Shown here: positions 1 through 9,129 of the stretch, piece by piece | Layout: each line of letters opens with the position of its first letter | Numbering within the stretch: position 1 is the first letter of the stretch | Origin: Photobacterium gaetbulicola Gung47 | GTDB taxonomy: Bacteria; Pseudomonadota; Gammaproteobacteria; Enterobacterales; Vibrionaceae | Reading direction: 5' to 3' | Length of the DNA stretch: 64,000 nt | NCBI GenBank assembly: GCA_000940995.1 | Contig: CP005973.1 | Location: 744,001 to 808,000, forward strand | The notes under the pieces: generated by a model | Database searches by the model: none | What the model saw: the letters and a program-made list of their open reading frames with translations, nothing else | What the model was told of the DNA's origin: nothing | Program-made: the position numbers and the translations under genes

Positions 1-1
1 G

Positions 2-106
2 GACCCTGCAATCGCTCATCCAATGACCTATGCCACTTTAGGTTTTAATAATTTACAAGAACTTGCTCGCGAGGCCGGGCTATTAGAAGGCGAAGGCCGA
101 GAGTAA
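2..106 (+). CDS. iolE: C-terminal end of probable inosose dehydratase (IolE), partial
   Basis: Only the last 34 codons lie in the window; they read in frame from base 2 to a TAA at 104-106. The fragment begins Asp-Pro-Ala-Ile-Ala-His-Pro and continues with a Tyr-Ala and Gly-Phe-Asn-Asn-Leu stretch ending in a short acidic tail. This resembles the C-terminus of 2-keto-myo-inositol dehydratase (IolE) as I remember it. The 15-base gap to a methylmalonate/malonate-semialdehyde dehydrogenase gene fits an inositol catabolism operon. The identification rests on a short tail and on context, so another sugar-phosphate isomerase-like protein is possible. Confidence 0.5.
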   Translation, partial: DPAIAHPMTYATLGFNNLQELAREAGLLEGEGRE

Positions 107-121
107 TTACAGGAGCAAACA

Positions 122-1630
122 ATGGAAACAGTTCAAAACTTCATTCAGGGCCAAATCAGCGAAAGTCACAGCCAGCGCTTTGCCCCGGTATTCAATCCAG
201 CAACCGGTGAGCAGACCCGTCAGGTCGTATTGAGCTCAGCTGCTGAAACCGCCGAAGCCATCGCTGCTGCTGATAAGGCATTTCCTGCATGGGCAAAGAC
301 ATCGCCGCTCAAGCGTGCTCGCGTGATGTTCAAATTCAAAGCCTTGCTTGAGCAGAACATGGATGAGCTGGCTCGCCTGATCTCAAGTGAGCACGGTAAA
401 GTTTATTCAGATGCAGTGGGTGAAGTGACCCGTGGCCTTGAGGTAGTTGAGTTTGCCTGTGGTATTCCGCATCTTCAGAAAGGGGAGCATTCAGCCAATG
501 TGGGGACTGGTGTCGATAGTCACTCGCTGATGCAGCCACTAGGTGTCTGTGCGGGTATTACCCCATTCAACTTCCCGGCAATGGTGCCCATGTGGATGTT
601 CCCGATTGCCTTGGCGACGGGTAATACTTTTGTGTTGAAGCCTTCGGAAAAAGATCCCTCTCTAGGATTGGTGTTGGCCGAGCTGCTTAAAGAAGCCGGT
701 TTGCCTGACGGTGTCTTTAATGTGGTGAACGGTGACAAGGAAGCGGTTGATGTATTGCTTACCGATCCGCGTGTACAAGCGGTCAGCTTCGTAGGGTCGA
801 CGCCGATTGCTGAGTACATTTACTCAACTGCATCAGCGCATGGCAAGCGTTGCCAGGCACTGGGCGGTGCGAAGAACCACTGTATCTTGATGCCTGATGC
901 CGACCTGGATATGGCGACAAGCGCGATCATGGGCGCTGCTTATGGTGCCGCTGGTGAGCGTTGTATGGCATTGTCTGTCGTAGTTGCGGTTGGTGATGAA
1001 ACGGCTGATCAGCTTATCGGTAAGCTGAAGTCTCAAATTGATGTGATGAAAGTTGGCCCGGGCGTGGTTGAAGGCCCTGAAAATGACATGGGCCCCGTGA
1101 TTTCCTCACAGCACAAAGACAAGATCTGTGAATACATCACATCGGGTGTAGAGCAGGGCGCATCCTTGGTGGTCGATGGCCGTGATATCCGCATTGAAGG
1201 GCATGAGAATGGTTTCTTCGTTGGGCCAACATTGTTCGATAATGTGTCACCGGAGATGACCATCTACCAAGAAGAGATTTTCGGCCCTGTGCTTGCGATT
1301 GTCCGTGTGCCTGACTACCAGACCGGCCTTGAGCTTATCAACCGTCACGAGTACGGCAATGGTACCGCGATCTTTACCCGTGATGGCGAAACCGCTCGTC
1401 AGTTCAGTGAAGATGTACTGGCGGGTATGGTCGGGATTAACGTGCCAATCCCTGTTCCGATGGCGTTCCACAGTTTCGGTGGCTGGAAGCGCTCTGTGTT
1501 TGGCCCGTTGAATGTTCACGGCAACGATGGTGTTCGTTTCTACACCCGAATGAAGACAGTGACCAGTCGCTGGCCAGCCAGTGTTCGTTTAGAGCAGCAC
1601 AGCAGCAGCTTTGTGATGCCAACGATGTAA
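122..1630 (+). CDS. iolA: CoA-acylating methylmalonate/malonate-semialdehyde dehydrogenase
   Basis: This aldehyde dehydrogenase-fold enzyme (502 aa, the usual family length) oxidises malonate semialdehyde or methylmalonate semialdehyde to acetyl-CoA or propionyl-CoA with NAD and CoA, with loss of CO2. The catalytic Cys is C281 in a Gly-Glu-Arg-Cys-Met-Ala motif. The Pro-Phe-Asn-Phe-Pro segment and the Gly-Ser-Thr nucleotide-binding segment near residue 225 are typical of MMSDH rather than of general aldehyde dehydrogenases, which carry a catalytic Glu that MMSDH lacks. The start has an AGGAG ribosome-binding site 5-6 bases upstream. It follows the probable iolE end by 15 bases and is closed by a terminator, so it is likely the last gene of an inositol operon; the mmsA name from valine catabolism also fits. 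Confidence 0.92.
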   Translation: METVQNFIQGQISESHSQRFAPVFNPATGEQTRQVVLSSAAETAEAIAAADKAFPAWAKTSPLKRARVMFKFKALLEQNMDELARLISSEHGKVYSDAVGEVTRGLEVVEFACGIPHLQKGEHSANVGTGVDSHSLMQPLGVCAGITPFNFPAMVPMWMFPIALATGNTFVLKPSEKDPSLGLVLAELLKEAGLPDGVFNVVNGDKEAVDVLLTDPRVQAVSFVGSTPIAEYIYSTASAHGKRCQALGGAKNHCILMPDADLDMATSAIMGAAYGAAGERCMALSVVVAVGDETADQLIGKLKSQIDVMKVGPGVVEGPENDMGPVISSQHKDKICEYITSGVEQGASLVVDGRDIRIEGHENGFFVGPTLFDNVSPEMTIYQEEIFGPVLAIVRVPDYQTGLELINRHEYGNGTAIFTRDGETARQFSEDVLAGMVGINVPIPVPMAFHSFGGWKRSVFGPLNVHGNDGVRFYTRMKTVTSRWPASVRLEQHSSSFVMPTM

Positions 1631-1649
1631 TAAGCAATTGAAATTAAAC

Positions 1650-1686
1650 GAAAAAGCCAGGCTGCATAGTGAGCCTGGTTTTTTTC
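1650..1686 (+). terminator. Rho-independent terminator after iolA
   Basis: CCAGGCT (1657-1663) pairs with AGCCTGG (1672-1678) and is followed directly by seven T residues. An A-run on the left side means it could also serve the opposite strand. Confidence 0.85.
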
Positions 1687-1718
1687 GTATATGTTACCAA
1701 GTAGCTTGCTATCGTTTG

Positions 1719-1988
1719 TTACCGGTATCTACGGGCGATATAGACAGTGCCTAGCCCATAAGTTGTGATTAATCCTAGTAAGATCAGATTTCCGGTGTTA
1801 GGTGATACTAGGGTAAATACTTTAACCATCAGTGACACTAACAAGTCACTTCCCTCCCACAGCAGCATAAATGTTAATGGTAAGGAGCTAGGGTTAACGG
1901 ATTCGCGAATATAGGCAAGGCTGATAAAAGCTGGCAGGCTGCAGAACAAGAAAAAGCCCAATGCCATTGCTGCAATCTGTGAGTCCAT
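1719..1988 (-). CDS. Small hypothetical membrane protein
   Basis: An open frame of about 89 codons encodes a hydrophobic protein with about three predicted membrane segments (roughly residues 3-25, 37-58 and 66-84) and a basic Ala-Arg-Arg-Tyr-Arg end. I do not recognise a family. ATG at 1988 was preferred over the TTG one codon upstream; neither has a convincing Shine-Dalgarno sequence. The gene would converge on iolA with the terminator between them. The regular hydrophobic pattern favours a real gene, but an accidental frame cannot be excluded. Confidence 0.4.
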   Translation of the reverse strand: MDSQIAAMALGFFLFCSLPAFISLAYIRESVNPSSLPLTFMLLWEGSDLLVSLMVKVFTLVSPNTGNLILLGLITTYGLGTVYIARRYR

Positions 1989-2097
1989 CAAGACATTTTG
2001 GCGATTTGGACGGAAAATTTAATATACTAACTTTGACGTGGAACAAGAGCGTTAATGGTGGTAACTCCGGATTTATCGTAGGTAGTTTCGATCCCAA

Positions 2098-2454
2098 TGA
2101 TTATATAAATATCCTCGGCTACGCAAATCCGAAGCCGTGATTCGCAATCAACCACTGAGCTGTTTTATCGATTCCAGGTATCAAATAATTTGGCAATAAC
2201 ACCTAGTTTGCAGTACCTGGCAAACCCGGCCTATTCCTCCAGTGTGGAGAGTATGTGGGTCACGGGTCTTCGTGCCCGAATGAATTTTTAAAAGCCCTCA
2301 CGGGCGAATAAAAGCAAGATAGTAACAGTATATAAAGTAGCAGATACAATATGTTTTTATCTGTCAGCCAGAGATACTGTTACTACAGCCAGTCCGTTTA
2401 TCGTGACAGTTGCAGAGAGTTTTGATGGTAAATGAAACGTTTTCCCTGAGCGGC
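2098..2454. other. Intergenic stretch without a gene; contains a structured element
   Basis: No convincing coding frame or promoter is visible. The main content is the nested inverted repeat at 2320-2385, annotated separately. A weaker GC-rich palindromic patch (CGGG/CCCG) lies near 2257-2272. Confidence 0.5.
2320..2385. repeat. Nested inverted repeat (possible structured RNA)
   Basis: A perfect 12-base inverted repeat, TAGTAACAGTAT (2320-2331) and ATACTGTTACTA (2374-2385), encloses a second one, CAGATA (2341-2346) and TATCTG (2358-2363). A transcript from either strand could form a two-stage stem-loop. No T-run follows, so it is not a simple terminator. Function unknown. Confidence 0.5.
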
Positions 2455-2658
2455 CTAGCGAATTGCTTCAATAAACATCGGAAGTAACTCCAGCCAACCA
2501 TAGATGACAATAAATGCGATCACCATTGTCCAGACAATGCGTTCGATCCAACTTTTTCGACTATGGTAACGGAATGGGTCCGGCTCACCACAGTTGGGGC
2601 AGGCATGGGCACGTTTGGAAATCGATTTTTCACACAGTGGACAGGCTAGCAGCGGCAT
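2455..2658 (-). CDS. Small zinc-ribbon membrane protein
   Basis: This 67-residue protein starts with a zinc-ribbon built from two CxxC pairs, C6/C9 and C20/C23 (Cys-Pro-Asn-Cys-Gly type), followed by one membrane helix at about residues 39-60. A GGAG ribosome-binding site lies 7 bases before the ATG. Such proteins are common, short and mostly uncharacterised; the ribbon should face the cytoplasm. It lies downstream of, and on the same strand as, the LysR-type gene at 2822, with about 160 bases between them. Confidence 0.75.
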   Translation of the reverse strand: MPLLACPLCEKSISKRAHACPNCGEPDPFRYHSRKSWIERIVWTMVIAFIVIYGWLELLPMFIEAIR

Positions 2659-2821
2659 TGTAATTCTCCATCCGTTTCAATTATTCTTTAAACATAGTTT
2701 AAAAGCAGTCACTTAGAAACAACCTCGGAAGATTAGTTTGATAACTGGGTTAGTTTTATCAAATTTTACAAAGACAGTCGCATAATGTGTTCTGGCTCTT
2801 CGCTATCAAGCAAACCTTCTT

Positions 2822-3805
2822 TTACTCTTTGCAGTAACAGGCAGAGGTTTCAATTTGTTCTTGCAAACTATCTTTCACTAATCCACTTAGCCAGTTCACC
2901 AGATTGCTGTGGTGATCCTTAATATGACAAAAGCTGTTTACGCTGAGCTGATAGTCCTCTGGCTCCACTAAATTAGCGACAGACTTCATTTTGAGGTGTG
3001 GAAAATGTTGTATCGGAAAGAAGTCATTATGCGCGATATACATATCGGTTTGGCTGATGACGTCGATTAATGCAAGGAGTACTTCAGAGCGAATACCGAC
3101 TTTTGCCTCCACTCCGTATTGTTTCAACGTTTCAACGGCATATACGATTTGATCGTTCCAGCCCGGAATGATTAAAGAGGCAAGCTCGTATTTAGCAAAA
3201 TCTGGCAGTTCAAGTTGCTTAGATGCTAGAGGGTGGTCTTTTCTGAAAATCACTGTGGGATTGAAATCAACGAGCTTTTTACTGTATATCTGTTTCGTGT
3301 GCGGAACGGAGCTGTAGTTAATCGCAAGGATGATTTTATTTTGCGCCAAGTCATTTGGGGTCTGCTGGGCCCAAGTCACAATTTCAAGCTGGATATTTGG
3401 CGCTTGTTCCCTGATTTTTCTATGTAAACTTCCAGCAATGCATGTCAAAATCGGCCCTGCGATTGCTATACGAACAGTTTGATCTATGTATTTAGGATCA
3501 AACTCAGTGAGATTGTTTAATTCTCTGGTTAAGCCTTCTAGATACGAGTTGGCCACACCAGCAATTTGGTGGGCTAAAGGCGTTGGCTCCAAGCCTTTCG
3601 GAACTTTGACAAACAGCTGATCGTCAAAGTGCTCACGTAGTTTTTTCAACGAATGGCTCACAGCAGGTTGGCTGACATGTAGCCGGTTTGCTGCTTTACG
3701 CATATTTTTTTCTTGGTATAACACGACCAATAACTTGAGCATGTTCAAGTCTAAGCTGTTGGCATCACGTTGTGTCATTACAAAGTCCATATTGAAATTT
3801 TCCAT
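2822..3805 (-). CDS. LysR-type transcriptional regulator
   Basis: A full-length LysR-type regulator (up to 327 aa). The N-terminal winged helix-turn-helix lies at about residues 18-77, with the usual Ala-Ala-x-Arg-Leu-x-Val-Ser-Gln-Pro-Ala-Val-Ser recognition segment, followed by an effector-binding domain. Several in-frame ATGs occur near the start (residues 1, 6 and 10), and the shorter ones are equally plausible. The effector is not evident. It could regulate the upstream lipoprotein gene or more distant genes; the sequence gives no direct clue. Confidence 0.88.
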   Translation of the reverse strand: MENFNMDFVMTQRDANSLDLNMLKLLVVLYQEKNMRKAANRLHVSQPAVSHSLKKLREHFDDQLFVKVPKGLEPTPLAHQIAGVANSYLEGLTRELNNLTEFDPKYIDQTVRIAIAGPILTCIAGSLHRKIREQAPNIQLEIVTWAQQTPNDLAQNKIILAINYSSVPHTKQIYSKKLVDFNPTVIFRKDHPLASKQLELPDFAKYELASLIIPGWNDQIVYAVETLKQYGVEAKVGIRSEVLLALIDVISQTDMYIAHNDFFPIQHFPHLKMKSVANLVEPEDYQLSVNSFCHIKDHHSNLVNWLSGLVKDSLQEQIETSACYCKE

Positions 3806-3915
3806 AAGTATATCAGTAGTCTAATCAGCTGAACGACATTGGCGGTGAAACTTTTTAATGGCGATCAGAATTCTGAGATTAAGCAATGTTTTATAGGGGC
3901 AATAATGGGAAAAGC

Positions 3916-3947
3916 GCATTGAGAGGGAGCTGAGTCCCTCTCAATGC
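3916..3947 (-). terminator. Terminator of the lipoprotein gene
   Basis: A perfect 13-base stem, GCATTGAGAGGGA (3916-3928) with its complement at 3935-3947 and a 6-base loop. Read on the minus strand it is followed by CGCTTTT, so it ends the lipoprotein transcript. Confidence 0.85.
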
Positions 3948-3954
3948 TAGTGGT

Positions 3955-4764
3955 TTAATAGCCGAATGCAGGTGCTAAGACATCGTAGATGATTGCAGGA
4001 TAAGCTGTGTCCATCATCAGTGGGCGTTTGTAAACATAGTTTGTATGGTTGTCTGTAAAGTGAACGATAAAGAACAGTCGTTCAGCCGTACGGTATGAGT
4101 CTATGACGAAGTCTGATTCCCCACCATCTAGTGGCGTACCATCAGAGAAAACATGGTTATTATCTGAAATATGGCTGAGAGGGTGCTCGATGTAATTATA
4201 TTCGCCATCTTCGGTACAGAGGCCATTATCGCAGAAGCTTAATGAATACCATATTTTTCCATACTCAATATGCATTTCTTTACCATCTAGGCCTGTTGCC
4301 AGATGATTAGCTTGCGGCCAGATTTTCCCCGCATCAATGTTGGCATCATTCACTACCCAGGTGAAGTTGTGTTCAAAGTTGCTGCTGCTATCGCCAGGGT
4401 CGCTGTCACCGGTATTTTTTGCAACGTAATATGTAACCGTCAGCGTTTCATTTTGCCAGCTACAACCGGTAAATACCTCATATTGCAGATGCTCACCCTC
4501 AAAGCTACATGCTTTGTGAAGCGCTGCAACCGTCATACCAAAGCGGTCTGAAACTTCCTGATACCAGTTGTCTGGGGTTGGGCGATCGGGTGAGGTATCA
4601 TCACCTGGTAAGTGTTCGGGTGGAAGTTGAGGCTGCGGTCTCTCCGGAACTTCAATTTCAGGTAAATGAGTTGCTGGTGGTAGTGTCTTGTCATCAGTAG
4701 AGTCACTTGATGAGTTACAACCAGCGAGTAATGCAACGGCAAGAACAGCAAAGAGTTTTTTCAT
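3955..4764 (-). CDS. Hypothetical lipoprotein
   Basis: A 269-residue protein with a clear lipoprotein signal: Met-Lys-Lys, a hydrophobic core and the lipobox Leu-Leu-Ala-Gly-Cys with the lipidated Cys at residue 16. The next residues are Asn-Ser-Ser-Ser, so outer-membrane retention is expected. A Pro/Glu-rich linker (about 30-65) precedes a globular part with several Cys residues that could form disulfides. I recognise no catalytic motif or family. The gene stands alone, with its own terminator. Confidence 0.75.
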   Translation of the reverse strand: MKKLFAVLAVALLAGCNSSSDSTDDKTLPPATHLPEIEVPERPQPQLPPEHLPGDDTSPDRPTPDNWYQEVSDRFGMTVAALHKACSFEGEHLQYEVFTGCSWQNETLTVTYYVAKNTGDSDPGDSSSNFEHNFTWVVNDANIDAGKIWPQANHLATGLDGKEMHIEYGKIWYSLSFCDNGLCTEDGEYNYIEHPLSHISDNNHVFSDGTPLDGGESDFVIDSYRTAERLFFIVHFTDNHTNYVYKRPLMMDTAYPAIIYDVLAPAFGY

Positions 4765-5000
4765 TTCAATTCACCATAGTGATGACCTACCGTGTAAGCC
4801 AGTGTTTGGAGTAGTAAATGTAATCTATGGCGTATTTATACGTTGTTTTATTGGGTTGAGGATAATTACTCTTATTGATATCGCTGATAAAATTTGCTGA
4901 TTGCCAGTAAAAGAATATTGTTCTATTGGATTTTAAATACAATGGAACGGTATTTTATTGTGGGTTTTCGTAAGTTTGATATCTGTTTTAAATCTATAGT

Positions 5001-5720
5001 TTATGCCTTCATCAGCTCTTCAACTTTTTGCTGAATGCTCGAGGTAACATGCTCAGTAAGCCACTTTTGCTTTGGGTGTAAACTGTCTCGGCGGCGGGTG
5101 ATCATTTTTATATCAAAATCTGGAATAGGGATGGGCGCCTCACAAATCGTGACGCTTTCACTATTTGGTGCTGAGCGACCAACCAGCTCGGCCATGACGC
5201 AAAGGAGGCGCCTGCCCATTAGCATATGGCGTAAGGTAAGAAAGCGGTTGGAGCCAAGCACGACTTTTCGTTTTTTATTCATGTCCGTCAGAGTGATATC
5301 GACCGCAGAGGTTAATTCACGATTGGCCGTGATCACCATTTGCGGAGTCGCTAGGTAATCATCAAGACTGATAGGTAATTTGACTTGTAAAACAGAGTTA
5401 TCGAACAAACAGACATGACGCTCACGATACAGAAAGGTGCGAACTAGGCTCTCGGGAAGGGCTTTAAACACGCCAATCGCCAAGTCTATATCACCTGATT
5501 CAAGCGCAGATACGCAGTTGGAGGGATCGATGGCTTTGAATAACACCTGACTGTTTGGACAATCACTAAGCAGTTGATCAAAAAGGGTTGGACCAAACAC
5601 TTGTTCTGCGTAGTCTGATAGGCCAATTATAAACTTGTCGTGGTATTCTTGCGGCTCAAAAATATTCGTCGAGTCGCTTTTTCGAACCGTTGAGATATAA
5701 CACCTATTAGCACCATGCCC
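5001..5720 (-). pseudogene. LysR-type regulator lacking its DNA-binding domain
   Basis: The frame encodes the effector-binding half of a LysR-type regulator. It is open from a TAA at 5721-5723 down to 5001, and the domain's first strand is visible (Ile-Ile-Gly-Leu-Ser-Asp-Tyr-Ala-Glu, coded near 5606-5630). The N-terminal helix-turn-helix of about 60-90 residues is missing, and the upstream bases run straight into the leader of the MurE-like gene on the other strand. A GTG at 5600 opens a 199-residue frame, but such a protein could not bind DNA in the normal way. Most likely it lost its 5' end by deletion or rearrangement when the neighbouring genes arrived. Confidence 0.75.
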
Positions 5721-5737
5721 TTAAGGGTGAGAGCAGC

Positions 5738-7243
5738 ATGAACAGTAGTCACCAAAAAGTATTAACGTCATTAGCATCACTGCCAGTAAAAGAATTCAAG
5801 ACGCACAGCCAGAAGGTCAAGTCGGGTGATGTGTTTGTCTGCCGGCAAGGCTTAACTTGGGATAGTCATTTGTCTGCTGAAGATGCGGTAGCGCGTGGCG
5901 CTTGCGGCGTGATAGCGAATCGTCCTCTGGACTTGGCAGTGCCCTGCTTGGTGACACCCAGTCACAGCACCTCAGTCAGTTTGATCAACCAATACTATTC
6001 TTATCCTCAAGATAAGATTAAGCATATTGGGGTGACAGGTACTAACGGAAAAACAACCGTCGCTTATTGCCTTAACCAGTTGCTCAACCTCAAGGGTAAA
6101 TCAGCTTATACAGGTACACTTGGTAGTTCATTTGATGATGTTTATTACCCGTTAGATAACACCACACCAGATGCCATTACCTTGCTGAATCTATTCCATG
6201 CAATGGAGCAACGTGATGTTTCTCACCATGTCATGGAGGTGAGCAGCCATGCATTATCGCAGGATAGGGTGACACATATCGACTTCGATATTGTTATTAT
6301 CACCAACATTGGTTCCGATCACCTTGATTATCACAAACATCGTGAAGACTACATTCAAGCCAAACTTCGACTAATTGATAGGCTAAAACCAGGTGGCGTA
6401 GCCATTGTGAACTTGGATGATGAACAGTCCCTTTCAGTGATAGAACGCTGTAGAAGCCGTTGTGAGGTCATTACTTTTAGTTGTACTGATGTAACCGCTG
6501 ACCTCTTTGCTGCAAAGATTCGATCTGCATGCTGCGGCAGCCAGTTTAGCTTGGTATATCAAGGTGCAGAATATCAAGTGGTATCTGGCTTGCCATTTCG
6601 CTTCAATATTGAAAATAGCCTTGCCATTATTGCGTCTATGCTGGGGTTGGGAATGCCAATCAACGAGGTGTTGCCCATATTTGAGACGATGCAACCTGCT
6701 CCGGGGCGGAGCGAAGTGTACCCTTTGAGCAATGGCGCGACAGTGATCCTCGATTATGCCCATAATTACGATAGTTTAAAAAAACTATATCGTAATGTCC
6801 TTGAACATAAGACAGGTAAGGTTGTTACCGTGATCGGTGTGACAGGAGAGAGGTTAGCAGATGCACCTGACATCGGTGAATTGTGCTTTGAACATTCAGA
6901 TCAACTTGTACTGACGACGGATAATCCATTAGGCGTAAATCAGGACGATTTGTTTAAAGCGCTGACAAGTAAATTGCCATTAAGCTCCAATAAACCTAGT
7001 GCTTGTATTGAGGACCGGTTGTTGGCAATCAAAGTGGCAATTGCTGAGCTCCAATCGGGAGATGTTTTGCTGCTCTGTGGTAAAGGACATGAAAAGTACC
7101 AGTACATTACTAGCAATAAGAATGAAGCAAAGCCATATGTGGGAGACTTGGATGCAGTGAAAATGGCATCTGAAACCATTGCTTTTCAGCTTGTGACAGG
7201 GCTTTCTGAATCAGCGGAGTCAGCAGATCTTACGGTGAAATAA
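5738..7243 (+). CDS. MurE-like Mur ligase paralogue with altered substrate motif
   Basis: A 501-residue member of the ATP-dependent Mur ligase family, closest to MurE (UDP-MurNAc-dipeptide:amino acid ligase). The order is an N-terminal UDP-substrate domain, a central ATPase domain with the P-loop Gly-Thr-Asn-Gly-Lys-Thr-Thr (residues 101-107), and a C-terminal ligase domain. In meso-diaminopimelate-adding MurE the specificity motif is Asp-Asn-Pro-Arg; here it is Asp-Asn-Pro-Leu (395-398), so the Arg that contacts diaminopimelate is absent. It is 23 bases upstream of an MFS gene and away from the mra/dcw cluster, which suggests an accessory role such as a special amino acid ligation or immunity. 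That role is inference. Confidence 0.82.
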   Translation: MNSSHQKVLTSLASLPVKEFKTHSQKVKSGDVFVCRQGLTWDSHLSAEDAVARGACGVIANRPLDLAVPCLVTPSHSTSVSLINQYYSYPQDKIKHIGVTGTNGKTTVAYCLNQLLNLKGKSAYTGTLGSSFDDVYYPLDNTTPDAITLLNLFHAMEQRDVSHHVMEVSSHALSQDRVTHIDFDIVIITNIGSDHLDYHKHREDYIQAKLRLIDRLKPGGVAIVNLDDEQSLSVIERCRSRCEVITFSCTDVTADLFAAKIRSACCGSQFSLVYQGAEYQVVSGLPFRFNIENSLAIIASMLGLGMPINEVLPIFETMQPAPGRSEVYPLSNGATVILDYAHNYDSLKKLYRNVLEHKTGKVVTVIGVTGERLADAPDIGELCFEHSDQLVLTTDNPLGVNQDDLFKALTSKLPLSSNKPSACIEDRLLAIKVAIAELQSGDVLLLCGKGHEKYQYITSNKNEAKPYVGDLDAVKMASETIAFQLVTGLSESAESADLTVK

Positions 7244-7266
7244 ACTTCTTTAGAGGAATGGTAAGC

Positions 7267-8336
7267 ATGGCGTTAATGAGCCATACAGAACCTATCCCGA
7301 TGAGAAAAAACGCAACATATTTGAAGTTGCTGTCTGCACAAGTGGTTTCCCTTATAGGGACTGGGATCAGTACCTTGACGCTGGCACTACTTGCTTGGGA
7401 TATCGCAGGGGAAGAAGCCAGTGCTGTACTGGGTATCGCATTTGCTTTGAAGATGATTGCTTACGTTGGTTTGGCACCTGTGTTTGGTGCCATTGCCCAT
7501 AAGCTGCCCAGAAAACCTGCCATGATCACGCTTGATCTAGTCCGGGTAGGTTTCATCATGTTTTTGCCCTTTGTCTCTGAAACTTGGCAGATCTACGTGC
7601 TTGTCTATTGCATTAATGCGTGTTCGGCAGGGTTTACTCCCTTGTATCAATCGACGCTACCAGCCGTACTTCCTGATGAGAACCAGTATTTAAGGGCGTT
7701 ATCATTTAGCAGGTTGGCCTACAATCTGGAGCAAATCATCAGCCCGTTACTTACCGCCTCATTGCTGGTGGTGTTGGGGTTCAGGCAGTAATTTTTCTCA
7801 ATGCTTTCACCTTTCTGCTGTCAGCGATATTGCTAATGATTTGTGTATTTCCATTTATCAAAGCAACGCCATGTAATAGAGGGCCTCTTAATCAACTGAA
7901 GCATGGTATGCAGTCTTATTTGTCGACACCAAGACTAAGGGCACTGTGGATTGGGTACCTTGCGGCTTCTGCTGCCAGTGCAATAGTTATTGTAAATACG
8001 GTCGTTTATGCTAATCAGGTCTTAGTTGGAGGAGAACAAGAGACCGCACTAGCTATGGCTGTGGTAGGTTTTGGCTCTATGGTAATTGCGTTGAAACTCC
8101 CTAAATGGCTTGAAGGAAGAAAGCTTCGCAGTTTCATGCTGCTTGGTAGCACGATGATTGTCACCGCATTTTTTGCCGCTCATTTTTCGCTTACCCACTT
8201 GTGGTGGTTGTTTACCTACTTGCTAGCAGGATGGAGTGCGGTAATGCTAGGATTATCTGCAGCATATTGGGTAATGGTCGTCCTTTGTCTTTGCAGCCTT
8301 TTAGCGGTATATCGATGCTTTCCCAAAGAAGACTAA
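7267..8336 (+). pseudogene. MFS transporter broken by a frameshift and an internal deletion
   Basis: The first frame covers the N-terminal six-helix half and stops at 7789-7791. The protein continues at once in another frame (Ala-Val-Ile-Phe-Leu-Asn-Ala-Phe) through 8336. A one-base loss, or a two-base gain, near 7775-7790 explains this. The second half also seems too short: between a Met-Leu-Leu-Gly segment (about 8140) and the Phe-Ala-Ala-His-Phe segment (about 8175) some 50-60 residues normal for this transporter type appear to be missing. ATG 7267 has an AGAGGA site; an ATG nine bases upstream is less well placed. It probably formed an operon with the MurE-like gene. Confidence 0.78.
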
Positions 8337-8364
8337 TTGAACGAGTTCAATACTATTAAAAAAT

Positions 8365-8397
8365 AAAGCCACTCAATGTGTTTAATTGAGTGGCTTT
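8365..8397. terminator. Bidirectional terminator
   Basis: A perfect 13-base stem, AAAGCCACTCAAT (8365-8377) with its complement (8385-8397) and a 7-base loop. T-rich sequence follows on the right and A-rich on the left, so it can stop both the MFS transcript and the opposing membrane-protein transcript. Confidence 0.85.
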
Positions 8398-8427
8398 TCT
8401 TTGTTGTGCTAATCAATAATAAACTAT

Positions 8428-8892
8428 TTATTTGGCTTGCTCATGACGAATAAACATGATGGCAATCATACTAAAGCCCATAAATTGCCATAGGTATTGA
8501 CCATCACTCGCACCAGAAAGTGTTTGGGTAAATGCCATACAATCAGGAACAAACAATGAAGATACTGCAGAGTAAAATAGTCATGGGCGCTCTTTGTTTG
8601 AAAGAAACTCTCCATTAAACACCGAACGAATAAATAAAATGAACGGAACGCATTGCAATGTAATCAAAATTGGAAACATGATATAAAAAGTGGGGCTGAG
8701 AAAAACATGGCCCACTTGGCTTTTGTCCCTCGTGCCAACGATATAGCCTTTCCAGCCAGCCCAAGTATCACCAGAATAAGCGGTGTCTGGTGTGACTACG
8801 CTTAACAATACGCCCATAACTTTATCGATAAAGCCATTTTTAAACCAAGATACAAACAAGAAAATTCTTATAGGAATAATTTGGAAGGCCAT
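8428..8892 (-). pseudogene. Membrane protein gene interrupted by an in-frame TGA
   Basis: One continuous reading frame on the minus strand runs from ATG 8892 to TAA 8428 (about 154 codons) with a single internal TGA at 8581-8583. The first part (103 aa) has hydrophobic segments near its start and end. The part after the TGA (51 codons) keeps protein-like composition, with a further hydrophobic segment ending Phe-Ile-Arg-His-Glu-Gln-Ala-Lys. Frame and character continue across the stop, so I read it as one damaged gene rather than two. No family is recognised. Readthrough, or a real 103-residue protein, is the alternative. Confidence 0.6.
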
Positions 8893-9129
8893 CTTTTTAA
8901 CATGCTTTTACCACAATAAACAGAGAGTGTTGAATGAGGAGAGTATGAACAGATTGAACTAATAGGTTGTTGATGCAATGGGTTTGTGTTTTGCTTATTG
9001 GTGATTGATTGGACTGTTCTTTACGTCATTGAATGCATGGGCTGATATTGCTGATTCCGTTGTTCTGATAATCACTTTAGTTTCTAAGCAATTACCTTGG
9101 AAAAGCCACCTTGGCTTTGTTGCTCTACA

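Noticed and set aside
1894..2097. Minus-strand frame overlapping the small membrane protein
   Set aside because: It overlaps a more protein-like frame and has no ribosome-binding site or recognisable pattern.
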